Positions 9,401 through 18,033 of a stretch of DNA of 27,859 nucleotides are shown here, piece by piece. The notes under the pieces are model-generated. The model was not told the origin of the DNA and did no database searches. It was given only the letters and a program-made list of their open reading frames with translations. The stretch comes from Apostichopus parvimensis (taxonomy: Eukaryota; Echinodermata; Holothuroidea; Aspidochirotida; Stichopodidae), in NCBI GenBank assembly GCA_000934455.1, contig KN882229.1, forward strand, positions 130,594-158,452, in the 5' to 3' direction. Numbering within the stretch: position 1 is the stretch's first letter; the number at the start of each line of letters is the position of its first letter. The position numbers and the translations under genes were made by a program.

Positions 9401-11975
9401 GAGCTGCGTTCATCGACGACACCATCGCCACCTCAGAGCAGTGCCAGCATGCCCCCACCAGAGCAGGACGTTCAGAACAGTCAGGTAGGAGATTGCACAG
9501 ATTACACTGAATCCAGAACATTCTATTGAAGTTGTTTGAATCACAAATAGCGCTCAATTTTACTTCGTATACACATGCACCATGAGATATCAGTTCAAAC
9601 CTGGTGTATTAGTTGGCCAAATAAGAGGAGCGCCACTCTTTTTCAATTACATTTCAGGCCTGGAGGGGTTGAACTCGGGAAATATCTGTGAGTTTAGAAG
9701 GTGAAATGCTTCCCGGGGTCATACTTGGTATGCTCATTGCCCACATGGACATCAAAGCTGTCGAAAAGGAAAAATTCGGAACAATCCACATCTTTCCAGT
9801 CCCAGATTATTGTTTCCATTTATGGTTTCTTAATTTTCAGACAGACACGGCGGCCTATCTCATCAGCCCAACCATTGAGGTTGATCTGACCACGCGTCTG
9901 GACAACGTCATGAGGCGCTGTAATAATCAAGAGGCATCAAAAATGGTCAACGATATGATGACGGGGCTATTCAGCAAAAAGCACATGGCGAGTCATACGC
10001 TCAACGGAACGGTGTCCGGAGAGGGTACCGACCGTCACGCCGTCGCTAAGCATCAGCTGCACCCATCAGCTGTTCAGGAAATAATAGGTGAGACCAGTGT
10101 GATTGCATCTCATACATACTCTTTTGTCATCATAAGTAAAAGCCATTAACAAAATCAGATAAAAGTGAAAATCTGAACATTACAAGAATAAGGAGCAGCA
10201 TGGCAATCAATCAAGTAAGACACTTAAATAAATGAAAGTAAAACTAAGGGACAGTTTCACTGAAATGAGAATGCTCTTATAAAAGTGACTTAGGTATCTT
10301 AAGTACTCCTTTAATATTAAAATATATGGCTCTATAACAATGGTTGCATATTAGGTAACTTTCCAAAGTTATAATTAAACAAAGTGTCGTAAGAATAATT
10401 GCCGATTACGCATGCGCAGTTGCTATTTTACAACCAGGAGTACTATTTTTACGACCATGAGTAACAATAATTTCCGGTTAGGGTTAGGATTAGGGGTTAG
10501 GTTGAGGGTTACCCCTACTACACGCACAGTTGCTTTATTTACTTTACTGCGCATGAATTCGCCGATGTCGTAAGAATAGTGTATAGATAATTGTTACGAC
10601 TAGTCGTAAGAATAGCCACGTGTAATAAAAGGTATACATATTTCCCAGTACAAGAAATTAATCTCTATTGAAAACCCAAGAGAAGTATCCAACATTTAGT
10701 TAAACAACCTCTCTCTGTACACATTAATAACATGTCGATAAAAACAACTCGGCCTAAAGTTCACATTGACATTACGAACATGAGTTAAGACTATTACATC
10801 TAACGACTCTTGGGCGCGGCCATCTTAAATACAAGTACTTCACTAAATGAGGGCGCTATGCAAAATATAAGTTTACTATGACGTAAGGTCTCCTGTTAAG
10901 GATACAATACAATTTGTTCATGTGACGTACGTAAAATTACGATCTTAGGAACCACTGAGATCATTAAGTATGGAGATATAAAATTATCATAAAGGTTGAA
11001 TAAAGGTTGTGGAAAAGCAGTTATACTTTTATTTACGAACTCTTAATTCAGCATTTGACAGTAATATTGGATTGAAAAGTTACTAAGTATGCTGAAAGGT
11101 TAAGCCTAGGCTATACTACTCAGGCAGTAGCCTACCATTGTAATAGTGTTAAGAGTACAAAAAGGGCCAACCGTGACTCTGAACTTGATCGAGAGTAACA
11201 GAATCAAATCGATATATTATGAATCACAGAACCCTTGTTTGCTTAAAAGATATAAAAAGAAGAGAAATTATATAATTACCTCAAAGAGCTATTAGAGTGA
11301 CAACTTAAATTGCTGCAAAAGCAGACAAAAACGTAGTAAAGAGGTAAATAGAAATCTTCGATGTGTTGAGTTAACTAATAAAAGTAACGTAATGTATAAG
11401 AACAATGGATTTCAAGGCTACCCCATTGGGAGAAGGGTCTCCCACTCTGAACGGAAGGGTCCGAATTCTAAGGCAGGCCAGCTATGCCAAAAGGGCATGG
11501 CTCTACACTAAATAAAAATGCGAATAGGAGTGGAAACCATTGATGTCCGTCCCTCACATTCGGGCCCGTAGCCAGCATTACATTTTTAGGGGGGCATTGT
11601 GATTTGGGGGGGGGCCCATAAAATTGTGATGGGGGCATACGATTAATTATTATGCAGTTTCAATTATCATTGGGTGGGGGGAGAAATATTTTTTGGGGGG
11701 GAATTGCCTCGAAATGCCCCTCCCCACTCCGTGGCTACGGGCCTGCTCACATTGGAGACGGAATTGGCTCATATTGAACTCTGTTCAACGGAAATCTTTG
11801 ACTTTCCAGTCTTCATTCTTTCCTATTCCCAGCTCGAGTGCTCAAGGCCTTCCCCATCAAGACATCCAGTGAGGTCAGGGGTACAATCCGCCAGAAATTC
11901 TCAAATGCGACGAAGACTTTTAAGAGGAAGCAGCCAGTAGAGCCAGAAGCTTCATATGGTGCTGAATTTGAATAA
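6456..11975 (+). CDS. BEN-domain accessory protein of the CMC transposon, six exons
   Basis: Exons 6456-6669, 7937-8070, 8465-8575, 9372-9484, 9841-10087 and 11833-11975 are bounded by GT/AG, giving about 318 residues. Exon 1 encodes an N-terminal module with a SWI motif and a PWPGTAKYAVKVLW segment. This resembles the N-terminus of many uncharacterised invertebrate proteins (W..Y.vkvL pattern). Exons 2-3 are acidic then very basic (KKRK, RKR), a probable nuclear localisation signal. Exon 4 is Pro/Ser/Gln-rich. Exons 5-6 form a BEN-like domain: LDNVMRRC, MMTGLFSKKHM, VSGEG, KHQLHPSAVQEII, then VLKAFPIKTSSEVRGTIRQK. The protein ends at TAA 11973-11975. Phases agree except between exons 3 and 4, where a short exon is missed or one base has been lost. 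Its proposed role is binding the transposon's subterminal palindromes, an inference from position and domain. Confidence 0.72.
6768..7345. mobile_element. Nested short non-autonomous element in BEN-gene intron 1
   Basis: The stretch opens with CATTGTTAAAAAAAATTATG and ends with a rough inverted match reading CACGTTAAAA from 7345 leftwards. Inside, the phrase TTTTACAGAC and its inverse recur with TCTGATAAAATTACAA blocks (about 7000, 7090, 7190 and 7300). This is the pattern of a short CACTA/EnSpm-type relative made mostly of subterminal repeats. It carries no coding sequence. A perfect inverted pair, AACGATTGGAAA and TTTCCAATCGTT, lies at about 6800-6830. Confidence 0.45.
7346..7936. other. 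Remainder of BEN-gene intron 1
   Basis: AT-rich DNA without recognisable genes or repeats. The TTATAG acceptor of exon 2 ends at 7936. Confidence 0.5.
8576..9371. other. BEN-gene intron 3
   Basis: No gene is recognised. A short missed exon here could explain why the phase of exon 3 does not match exon 4. The phrase GGTATTCTCTGATTGGCTG near 9056 recurs with one change near 12320 in the same transposon, perhaps from a small shared repeat. Confidence 0.4.
10386..10610. repeat. Cluster of GTCGTAAGAATA words with a perfect palindrome
   Basis: Inside BEN-gene intron 5 the word GTCGTAAGAATA occurs at 10386-10397 and 10567-10578 and again within 10603-10615. An inverted variant (TATTTTTACGAC) lies near 10443. 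TTACGACTAGTCGTAA at 10594-10609 is a perfect 16-base palindrome. The block may be a decayed short inverted-repeat element. A GGTTAGGGTTAGG phrase sits in the middle. Confidence 0.5.
11561..11745. mobile_element. 185-bp hAT-type MITE with 8-bp target duplication
   Basis: The termini are CGGGCCCGTAGCCAG on the left and, read inwards, CAGGCCCGTAGCCACGG on the right. CTCACATT flanks both sides exactly (11553-11560 and 11746-11753). An 8-bp duplication with CAGG-type ends is the hAT superfamily signature. The interior is runs of G and AT-rich DNA without coding sequence. It sits in the last intron of the BEN gene, just upstream of the final exon, and so inserted after the host transposon had formed. 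Confidence 0.85.
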
Positions 11976-12499
11976 TTGATTTGATTTCATACATTGATAA
12001 ATGTTTTGCAATAATTTTTTTTTTCTCAAATCACAGTTGACGATGTTCTACTTTATTTATGTCTGATCTGTAGTAGACCTACATGTTACACACTAATGTA
12101 GGGCCTACGCAAGGCACGCAGCGCATGCTGTGTTCAGAGTTGTTTCTTCACTCTTGGAAATATATAAATCAAGTTCTCGTCCTTTCAGTTCCACATACCC
12201 CCGCCATGTTATTCTGTTCGAAGCAACTCACAGATCTTTACCGTTGTGACTCTCGCATGAGCATGGAGATGAAATGGCTCCAGCTAAATCTTCCAGTTGC
12301 AGTTGTTATGGTTTCATGAGGTATTCTCTAATTGGCTGTTGCTATTATTAGGGTTAACGTCAGTCTGTCATTTTTCCGATTTGGTCAATTCAATTGGTAA
12401 ACAAATGGCATTTGAGAATTTTGTATGATAGATAGTATTGTAAGGCGTGGTGAAAGCATGGTAACTCTGATGTAATGTGTGCTGAATGCACAGTATTCC
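11976..12499. other. BEN-gene 3' region inside the transposon
   Basis: No gene is seen. This is presumed to be the 3' untranslated region running into the right subterminal array. A usable AATAAA lies at 12542-12547, just inside that array. Confidence 0.4.
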
Positions 12500-12842
12500 T
12501 TATGGAGCTAAATATTCACTGTGGTGAAAAACGTGTGCTGAAATAAAAACCATGGTAAATACATGATAATTTTAATGTAAAGTGTGGTGAATGTAGGGCC
12601 TTTTACCGCGGTAAATTTGAGGTGAACGTGTGGTAAAAGCATGGTAAATGCAGTGTAAATTTGATGTAAATTTACCATGGTATACCATGGTAATACCATG
12701 TCCATAGGGCCAAAATACCATGGTATCCCATGGTAACTTACCAGACATTTAGCATGCTTTTAACATGGATCTACCATGGTATTGCCATGGTAAAAGTGTG
12801 GTAAGTTACCATGGGTAAAAGTATGGTAATTTTTTACCTGGG
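12500..12842 (-). repeat. Right ACCATGGT subterminal array and terminal inverted repeat
   Basis: ACCATGGT or one-base variants occur at about 12549, 12673, 12683, 12717, 12727, 12773, 12783 and 12808. GTGGTAA and ATGGTAA half-sites lie between them, and one site is converted to ACCGCGGT near 12605. The array ends in TTTTTTACCTGGG, the inverted copy of the left terminus. It is longer and denser than the left array. Confidence 0.82.
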
Positions 12843-12847
12843 CCTAC

Positions 12848-13023
12848 TCAGCGTCAATTTCTTCTCTGTTCATAACGTTGGCAACATCTCTGCAAACGTT
12901 AAAACATAGCCGGGCATCCCTATGCTCAGGAAGTCTAGGATCGTAAAGACACGGATGCATCGTTACCAGTTCGATGAGCTTTTCATTCTCTAAGATACTT
13001 AGATCGTGTTTTCCTCGCGGCAT
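12848..13023 (-). CDS. MADF-domain protein, first coding exon (partial)
   Basis: Reading leftwards from the ATG at 13021-13023, 58 codons encode a basic start (MPRGKHDLS) followed by NEKLIELVTMHPCLYDPRLP and FNVCRDVANVM. This is the front half of a MADF domain, a Myb/SANT-like DNA-binding fold found in transcription factors and Harbinger-associated proteins. The exon appears to end at 12848 with donor GTAGGC. If it is not spliced, a TAG follows at once. The remaining domain was not found left of the transposon, so the continuation is lost, distant or unrecognised. The 10.6-kb transposon begins five bases after the exon. Whether this is a host gene or a domesticated or mobile one cannot be told here. 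Confidence 0.68.
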
Positions 13024-13383
13024 TTTTCTTTGTTTGGCAAGTCACAAATGGTCGTGGTGTCCAAATACTATTGCGTATTTACATGATGACGTCATATCCA
13101 CTGTTCATCGTATGCGGCTAGCATCCGAATGGCCGTACCAATCGGAATCCTACCTTTAATGGGTATACACGCGTGATACACTTTAAAATTGAAGGCGATT
13201 TTCGCCGGTTATCTGGGGCTGCCTTTTTTTGGACGGTGGTGTGCTGGGGAGGGGTGTTTTGTTTCGCTGCGTGCTGGTCGTCCTTTTGCGGTTTTTTGAG
13301 TGGGTGGTTGGGCGTTTTGTCTCTGCAGGTCGGTGGGCGTATCTATTTTTTGGGCTCGCTTGACCTGGGTTTCGTTTGTCAGA
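13024..13383 (-). promoter_or_regulatory. Promoter region of the MADF gene
   Basis: A perfect CRE/ATF site, TGACGTCA, lies at 13087-13094, 64 bases before the ATG, and a CCAAT box at 13138-13142. The region is richer in CpG than its surroundings, which suits a constitutive promoter. Beyond about 13200 it becomes G/T-rich and shows no further recognisable sites. Confidence 0.5.
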
Positions 13384-13848
13384 ATGGGATGGTTCGGTAG
13401 TGCCGTTTGGCCGTGACGTTTTGTATCCCGCGGGTCACGTAAAAAGCACTTTCGTCACCGGTGAAATCAACTCATGTCGTACAGCTAACACAACGGCTAC
13501 TTACTACACCCGCCTGACGGGACACACCGTACAACTTTAATACAGAACAGTTAAGTTTAACAACCATATAACTCACAGGAAACCGATATTGAAAAAGCAA
13601 GGCATCAATATGAAAATAACACTAACAATCTTATTATAGCTAATCAGTGCTTAAACGAAACCGCTATAGAAAAAGACACGAACAAAGAAAGGGAATCTAT
13701 ATAAATTTTGACACAACACCAGCAGGTCAAATCCACTACACCCGTCTGACGGGACAAGCAACAATGTCCCTTATTGTATAATAGTGCTTTTTACGTGACC
13801 CGCCATGCGGGATACAAAAAAGCAAACGGCACTACCGAACCATCCCAT
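13384..13848. mobile_element. 465-bp inverted-repeat element (MITE-like), family unknown
   Basis: Arms at 13384-13450 and 13783-13848 are inverted copies. They share ATGGGATGGTTCGGTAGTGC and GGGTCACGTAAAAAGCACT, with small gaps between. Inside the arms are two direct copies of a 22-base phrase (13503-13524 and 13735-13756), each with a small palindrome such as CCCGTCTGACGGG. There is no coding sequence. No target duplication was found, perhaps because another element begins six bases after the right arm. Confidence 0.75.
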
Positions 13849-13853
13849 TGTTA

Positions 13854-14290
13854 CACTGTTAAAAATAATGGGAACAATTTACCCAACTTTTTACCCAACG
13901 TAGGGCATGTATTCAGCAACCTCAAAAGTTGGGCAAAGATTGACAAACCCAAATAAGTATCATAAATTCTCAACAGTTGGGAGGGGAATTACCCAACTGT
14001 TGAGGTTAGCCATTTCCCGAACTGTTGGGTGGGTCATTCATTTTGTTGGGCAAATCATTTAACCAACGTATGGGTTAAGGCACCAGTAATGGATCCATCT
14101 GTTGGGCAGTTCATTTAGCCACCTGTTGGGTGTATATTAAATTTGTCCCAATTGTTGGACAATTCATGGATTTTGTTGGGCATTTGCAACAACCAAATGT
14201 TGGGTTAATCCTCAACCACTTCCAACTGTTGGGGGTTTCTTAGATCGTGTTGGGCAATAATGGAAAAGAACTGTTGGAATTCTAAGAAAT
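13854..14290 (+). mobile_element. Left end of a CACTG-type EnSpm element with CAACTGTTGGG array
   Basis: CACTGTTAAAAATAATGGG at 13854 has the form of an animal EnSpm terminus. About fifteen copies or half-copies of CCCAACTGTTGGG and its variants follow over 430 bp. No inverted right end was found in the window and no gene is attached. It is either truncated or interrupted by later insertions. Confidence 0.65.
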
Positions 14291-14405
14291 CTAAGACATC
14301 ACATCCTTTGAAATAAAGAAAGATACTGTATTTTGTAATACTTGGAACACCTTTATTCACTGACCTTGAAGAAGACATATATGACTATCATGGGTGAATA
14401 AACTT

Positions 14406-14742
14406 CCCAGCTAACAATATTACGTTATTATAACGTTATATTTACGTACCGTTTACGTTGTACTAACGTTATAAATTGACGTTGTAGTTACGAAATTTTG
14501 TAGACTCCAGGGGACGTTATATTTACGTTATATTCTGACCAAAAAATAACGTTGTATTTACGTTTTTAATACGTAATTTTGGAACGTTCAGCTGTTACGT
14601 TATAATAACGTCGCATTAACGTTTATATATAACCTTTTTACTACGTTGCTACAACGTTAATACAACGAGATTTTGCGACTTTAGTCATTTACGTTTTAAT
14701 TACGTTGTGATATAACGTAATGGTTACGTAACTTAGTAACCA
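14406..14742 (+). mobile_element. Left end of a CCCAG-type element with AACGTTAT array
   Basis: CCCAGCTAACAATATTACG at 14406 repeats the first nine bases of the 2253 transposon terminus. It is followed by a dense array of AACGTTAT, TTACGTT and inverted forms up to about 14735. This looks like a related family with the same tip but a different subterminal word. No matching right end is seen. Confidence 0.65.
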
Positions 14743-15664
14743 ACCCCTCCCCTCGACGTACACACTGAGTATGCCCTAACACATCTTGACATCTTAAAAA
14801 GGACTGAAGACATTTCGATTTTTATAGATACAGAGAATGTTTTATTTCTTCTCTTTAGAAAAAGATCAATGACTGAATCATACACCACATTTTTAACATG
14901 CAATGATAAATTTTAAAGCAACTTCTTATAAATAATATGGAAGTTTTTGTACAGAACGGTACCCAAAATATAGTATATTAAGTTCGTTTACTCTCACGTG
15001 TTCATTGCAATCTTTAAGGAGTTAAGATTTCCCTTCGAATATCATTGTTACTAGTCTTTACGGTTTGAACCAGAAAATCTCTTTTTCCTTCCATGCCTAT
15101 TTATGCATATTTCACAGTAGATTTGTATAGAGTATAGATCTAGATAGTTATAAGAGAGGGTACCCTTCTTTCAAAAGCTTCAATAAGAAAAATCACTAAA
15201 TATCAAATACGAAGTACAAATAGGATAATGCCTTGTTAAAAAACAGATGGAGGTAAAATGAGTTCCACGAACTAATGTAAACTCAATCGTGTTAATAACG
15301 TAACAACTTTCGTCCTTTTTGCTGGTTTTGGGTTTCAAACAAATACCACATATACCCTTCTTATATATAGTAGACCTTTGTAATTAAAATCTTATAGAAA
15401 ACGGTTATTATATGATAAGAGTTTATAGTTCATTGAATTGCTTTAGTGCAAAATTAAGTAGTAAATTTTACTTTTCATGCTATTAATATGTTCCATTATA
15501 CCACAGTTGCATCTTTTACTCCTTAAATAAATTTTCCTTCAAATATTTTCGAGGCCCGATTGTATACTGTGTAAGCAAAGGAAATATGGTAACATATGGG
15601 GCAGCAAAATATTGGTTGTAAGTCTATTTTCACTAAAGCAATATGACCTTACCAGCCCCACCTA
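14743..15664. other. AT-rich stretch without recognisable genes
   Basis: Probably the interior of the element whose left end is at 14406. No open frame, repeat array or splice-bounded exon with recognisable sequence is present. Confidence 0.4.
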
Positions 15665-15890
15665 CACTCTAAAAACACAATGGTTAAATTTAACCAGGAA
15701 AATGTCAAATTTTAACCAGGATCCGAGTCAGCCGGTCACTAACACATTCCTGGTTAGCAACCTCCAGTGAAATGGCTCAGTATTTTACCAGGAATATGTC
15801 AAAATGACAATCCCTTAACCAGGAATTTATGTAAATCAGAATCCCAACTTGGTTAACAACCACCCAAATCAGAAACTGCAGTGTTTAACT
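15665..15890 (+). mobile_element. Left end of a CACTC-type EnSpm element with AACCAGGA array
   Basis: CACTCTAAAAACACAATGG at 15665 is an EnSpm-like terminus. About seven AACCAGGA sites in both orientations follow (near 15691, 15713, 15748, 15786, 15815, 15846 and 15884). This could be the left end of the transposon that carries the SAMD3-like gene and second transposase to its right. In that case the element is more than 12 kb long and runs off the window. That link is an inference from position and orientation only. Confidence 0.55.
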
Positions 15891-16212
15891 AGGAAAAAAT
15901 CAAAATGCTTCTTCAGTCAATTGCCATGCTTTAAACTTATTTTAGGCACTGTGTCTGACAACGAGGGAGAAGTTTTTAACACATTCATTATCCTCTTCCC
16001 CTAAAGTCCACCCATAATATGTATGTTCCAGGTTGTGCCCTAGCCAATAAAGGTCATCACTGCTTATAATCATAAGATAGACAAAACAGCAGAAAAACTG
16101 ACACAACATAGTTCACATTGATGCATACATGTATTTATATACCGTATGTTGCAAATATCAGATATTCACAAATAGGCCAACTTTGAAAAGAGCTGAAAAG
16201 CAAACCAACAGG
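15891..16212. other. Non-coding stretch
   Basis: No gene, array or inverted repeat is recognised between the AACCAGGA array and the tandem-repeat element. Confidence 0.4.
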
Positions 16213-17831
16213 AGCCCAAGGGCACTGTGGTTCCTTGCGTAGGGGTATATGACAATACACATAATATTATCATAGCAAGATTGGGCTCAAATAGTCCAAG
16301 TAATTGTGGTCCCACATGTACCTATCAAGTAACCAACACTATAAGCCAACACTTTTGTGATCACAAATTGTGATCGGATTTCGATCGGAAGGCACTTTTG
16401 AGATCTGAATATGGCGTCGAAAATGTAAGAAATATAAGGTCACCTACAAGTGGGTCAACAGATAATGATAACATTGGTGACCTCAGATGACATGACCGTT
16501 AAGTTTGAAAATGTTCCACCACCCCATTCACAACTTGTCCCAAAATATCAATTGTGGCAGACCTTGGCACTCAGAGTTATTGCATTAAATGTCTAAAATT
16601 TAACGTTCAACTTGTATAACTTCACACACAAAGGTCACCCGGGGTCAACCCATTGGCATTTTTGATCGGTGAGACGTGAATATAGCATCAAAACTATAAA
16701 AATTCAAAAACAAATTCTTTGCCCATTTTATCCCCCCAAAATAGTAGTTTTTTAACTTTAATTCACATTTAGTGACCCGCGGACCACATGACCGTTAAGT
16801 TTGAAAATATTCCCCTATCCCGTCCGCAACTTGTCCCAATATATCCACCGTGTCACACCTTGGCACTGGGAGTTATTGCATTAAATGTCTGAAAATTAAC
16901 TTTGACCTCGTATTACTTAACACACAAAGGTCACACGGGGTCAACTTATCTAAATTTTTGATCGGTGAGACCTAAATATAGCATCAAAACTATAAAAATT
17001 CAAACTTTTTTTTCTTTGCCCATTTTCTCCCACAAAAATACTACTTTCTTAACATTAATTGACCTTTGGTGACCTCGGATCACATGACCGTTAAGTTTGA
17101 AAATATTCCCCTATACTATTCGCAACTTGTCCCAAAATATCAACCGTGTCACACCTTGGCACTGGGAGTTATTGCATTAAATGTCGGAAAATTAACTTTT
17201 ACCTTGTATAACTTCACACACAAAGCTCACCCGGGTGTCAACCTATTGACATTTTTGATCGGAAGGTACCTTTGATATCCAAATCTAGCATCAAAACCAA
17301 ACATTTTCTTTTTCGCCCGTTTTCTCCCAAAATAAGCACATTTTTTTTAACGTGGCCTTTGACCTTGGTTTCTGATTACAAAAAACAACACAAGTCTCTA
17401 CAGCCATCCTAACTCTGACCGAAAAACTTTTACCCCATATAACTTCGCACACGAAGGTCACACGAGGGTCAACCCATTGACATTTATGATCAGAAGGTAC
17501 TTTTGACATCTGAAAATAGCATCTAAACTGTAAAAATCCCCAAAACACTTAAAGGTCATCGGAGGTCAAATTGAGGTCAAGGGTCACCCAGATGCGGGTC
17601 GACAATTGGATTACAATGAAGCAACTCCCAACCCTAACAGACAATTCATTCCCAAGTTATCGCAAAAATACTACTTTTTGGACCATAACTGACCTTTGTG
17701 GACACCAAAAACAATAGGGCACACCTTCTCCATATGGCGGATCTATAGTGTCACAGATGCACACACATACACACACGCCAAGTTGAACGCATAGGTTCCT
17801 TTTGCTAAAGCAAGGAACCAAAAATAGCTGG
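16213..17831 (+). repeat. Tandem-repeat element, copy 1, ending in a hairpin (Helitron-like 3' end possible)
   Basis: It begins AGCCCAAGGGCACTGTGGTTCC, 22 bases shared in near-identical form with copy 2. The body is about three copies of a 296-bp unit; the GACCGTTAAGTTTGAAAAT landmark recurs at 16494, 16790 and 17086, then decays. An (AC)n tract (17759-17776) and a GGTTCC...GGAACC hairpin (17794-17819) follow, with CTGG at 17828-17831. A hairpin shortly before CTRR and an internal satellite are known for Helitron-like elements. However, no convincing 5' TC end was found. GGTTCCTTGC near the start is also the inverse of GCAAGGAACC at the end. Confidence 0.6.
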
Positions 17832-18033
17832 TGTCCTTTGATATTATGTAGAAAACATGTCATCATTTTCACCAAAGTGCAGATCATGTGTGCATGTTGC
17901 TGTACTGTAAGTGTGTTGCATGACCTCTTGACCTCCTCATACCACTGTTGGTTTCTTGAAACCGCTTATTACTTTGTGCAATTAAATTTCTGGTGAGTTC
18001 AGCATTGAACCCTTAGCATTTGCCACACCTGTT

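Larger units (their letters stand above)
2253..12842. mobile_element. Two-gene CACTA/EnSpm (CMC-type) DNA transposon, both ends present, about 10.6 kb
   Basis: The left end (CCCAGCTAAAAATGTACCAT from 2253) matches the reverse complement of the right end (CCCAGGTAAAAAATTACCAT from 12842 leftwards) for about 35 bases with few mismatches. CC flanks both sides (2251-2252 and 12843-12844), consistent with a 2-bp target duplication, although one or two bases either way cannot be excluded. Inside each end is an array of ACCATGGT palindromes. Between them lie a leftward DDE transposase and a rightward BEN-domain gene, divergent from about 6370-6455. This two-gene layout with subterminal repeats is known for CACTA/EnSpm elements. 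The transposase is damaged, so the copy looks non-autonomous now, although it is structurally whole and carries younger insertions in its introns. Confidence 0.82.

Noticed and set aside
10474-10515. TTAGGG-like phrases resembling telomere repeat
   Set aside because: Only two adjacent units with irregular neighbours, inside a transposon intron. Too short and imperfect for an interstitial telomere.
9056-12340. Shared phrase GGTATTCTCTRATTGGCTG at two places in the first transposon
   Set aside because: The match does not extend beyond about 20 bases. Probably a small common repeat or chance, not a structural repeat of the element.
17291-17887. Open frames within the tandem-repeat element
   Set aside because: They lie in satellite-like DNA and are not maintained between units.
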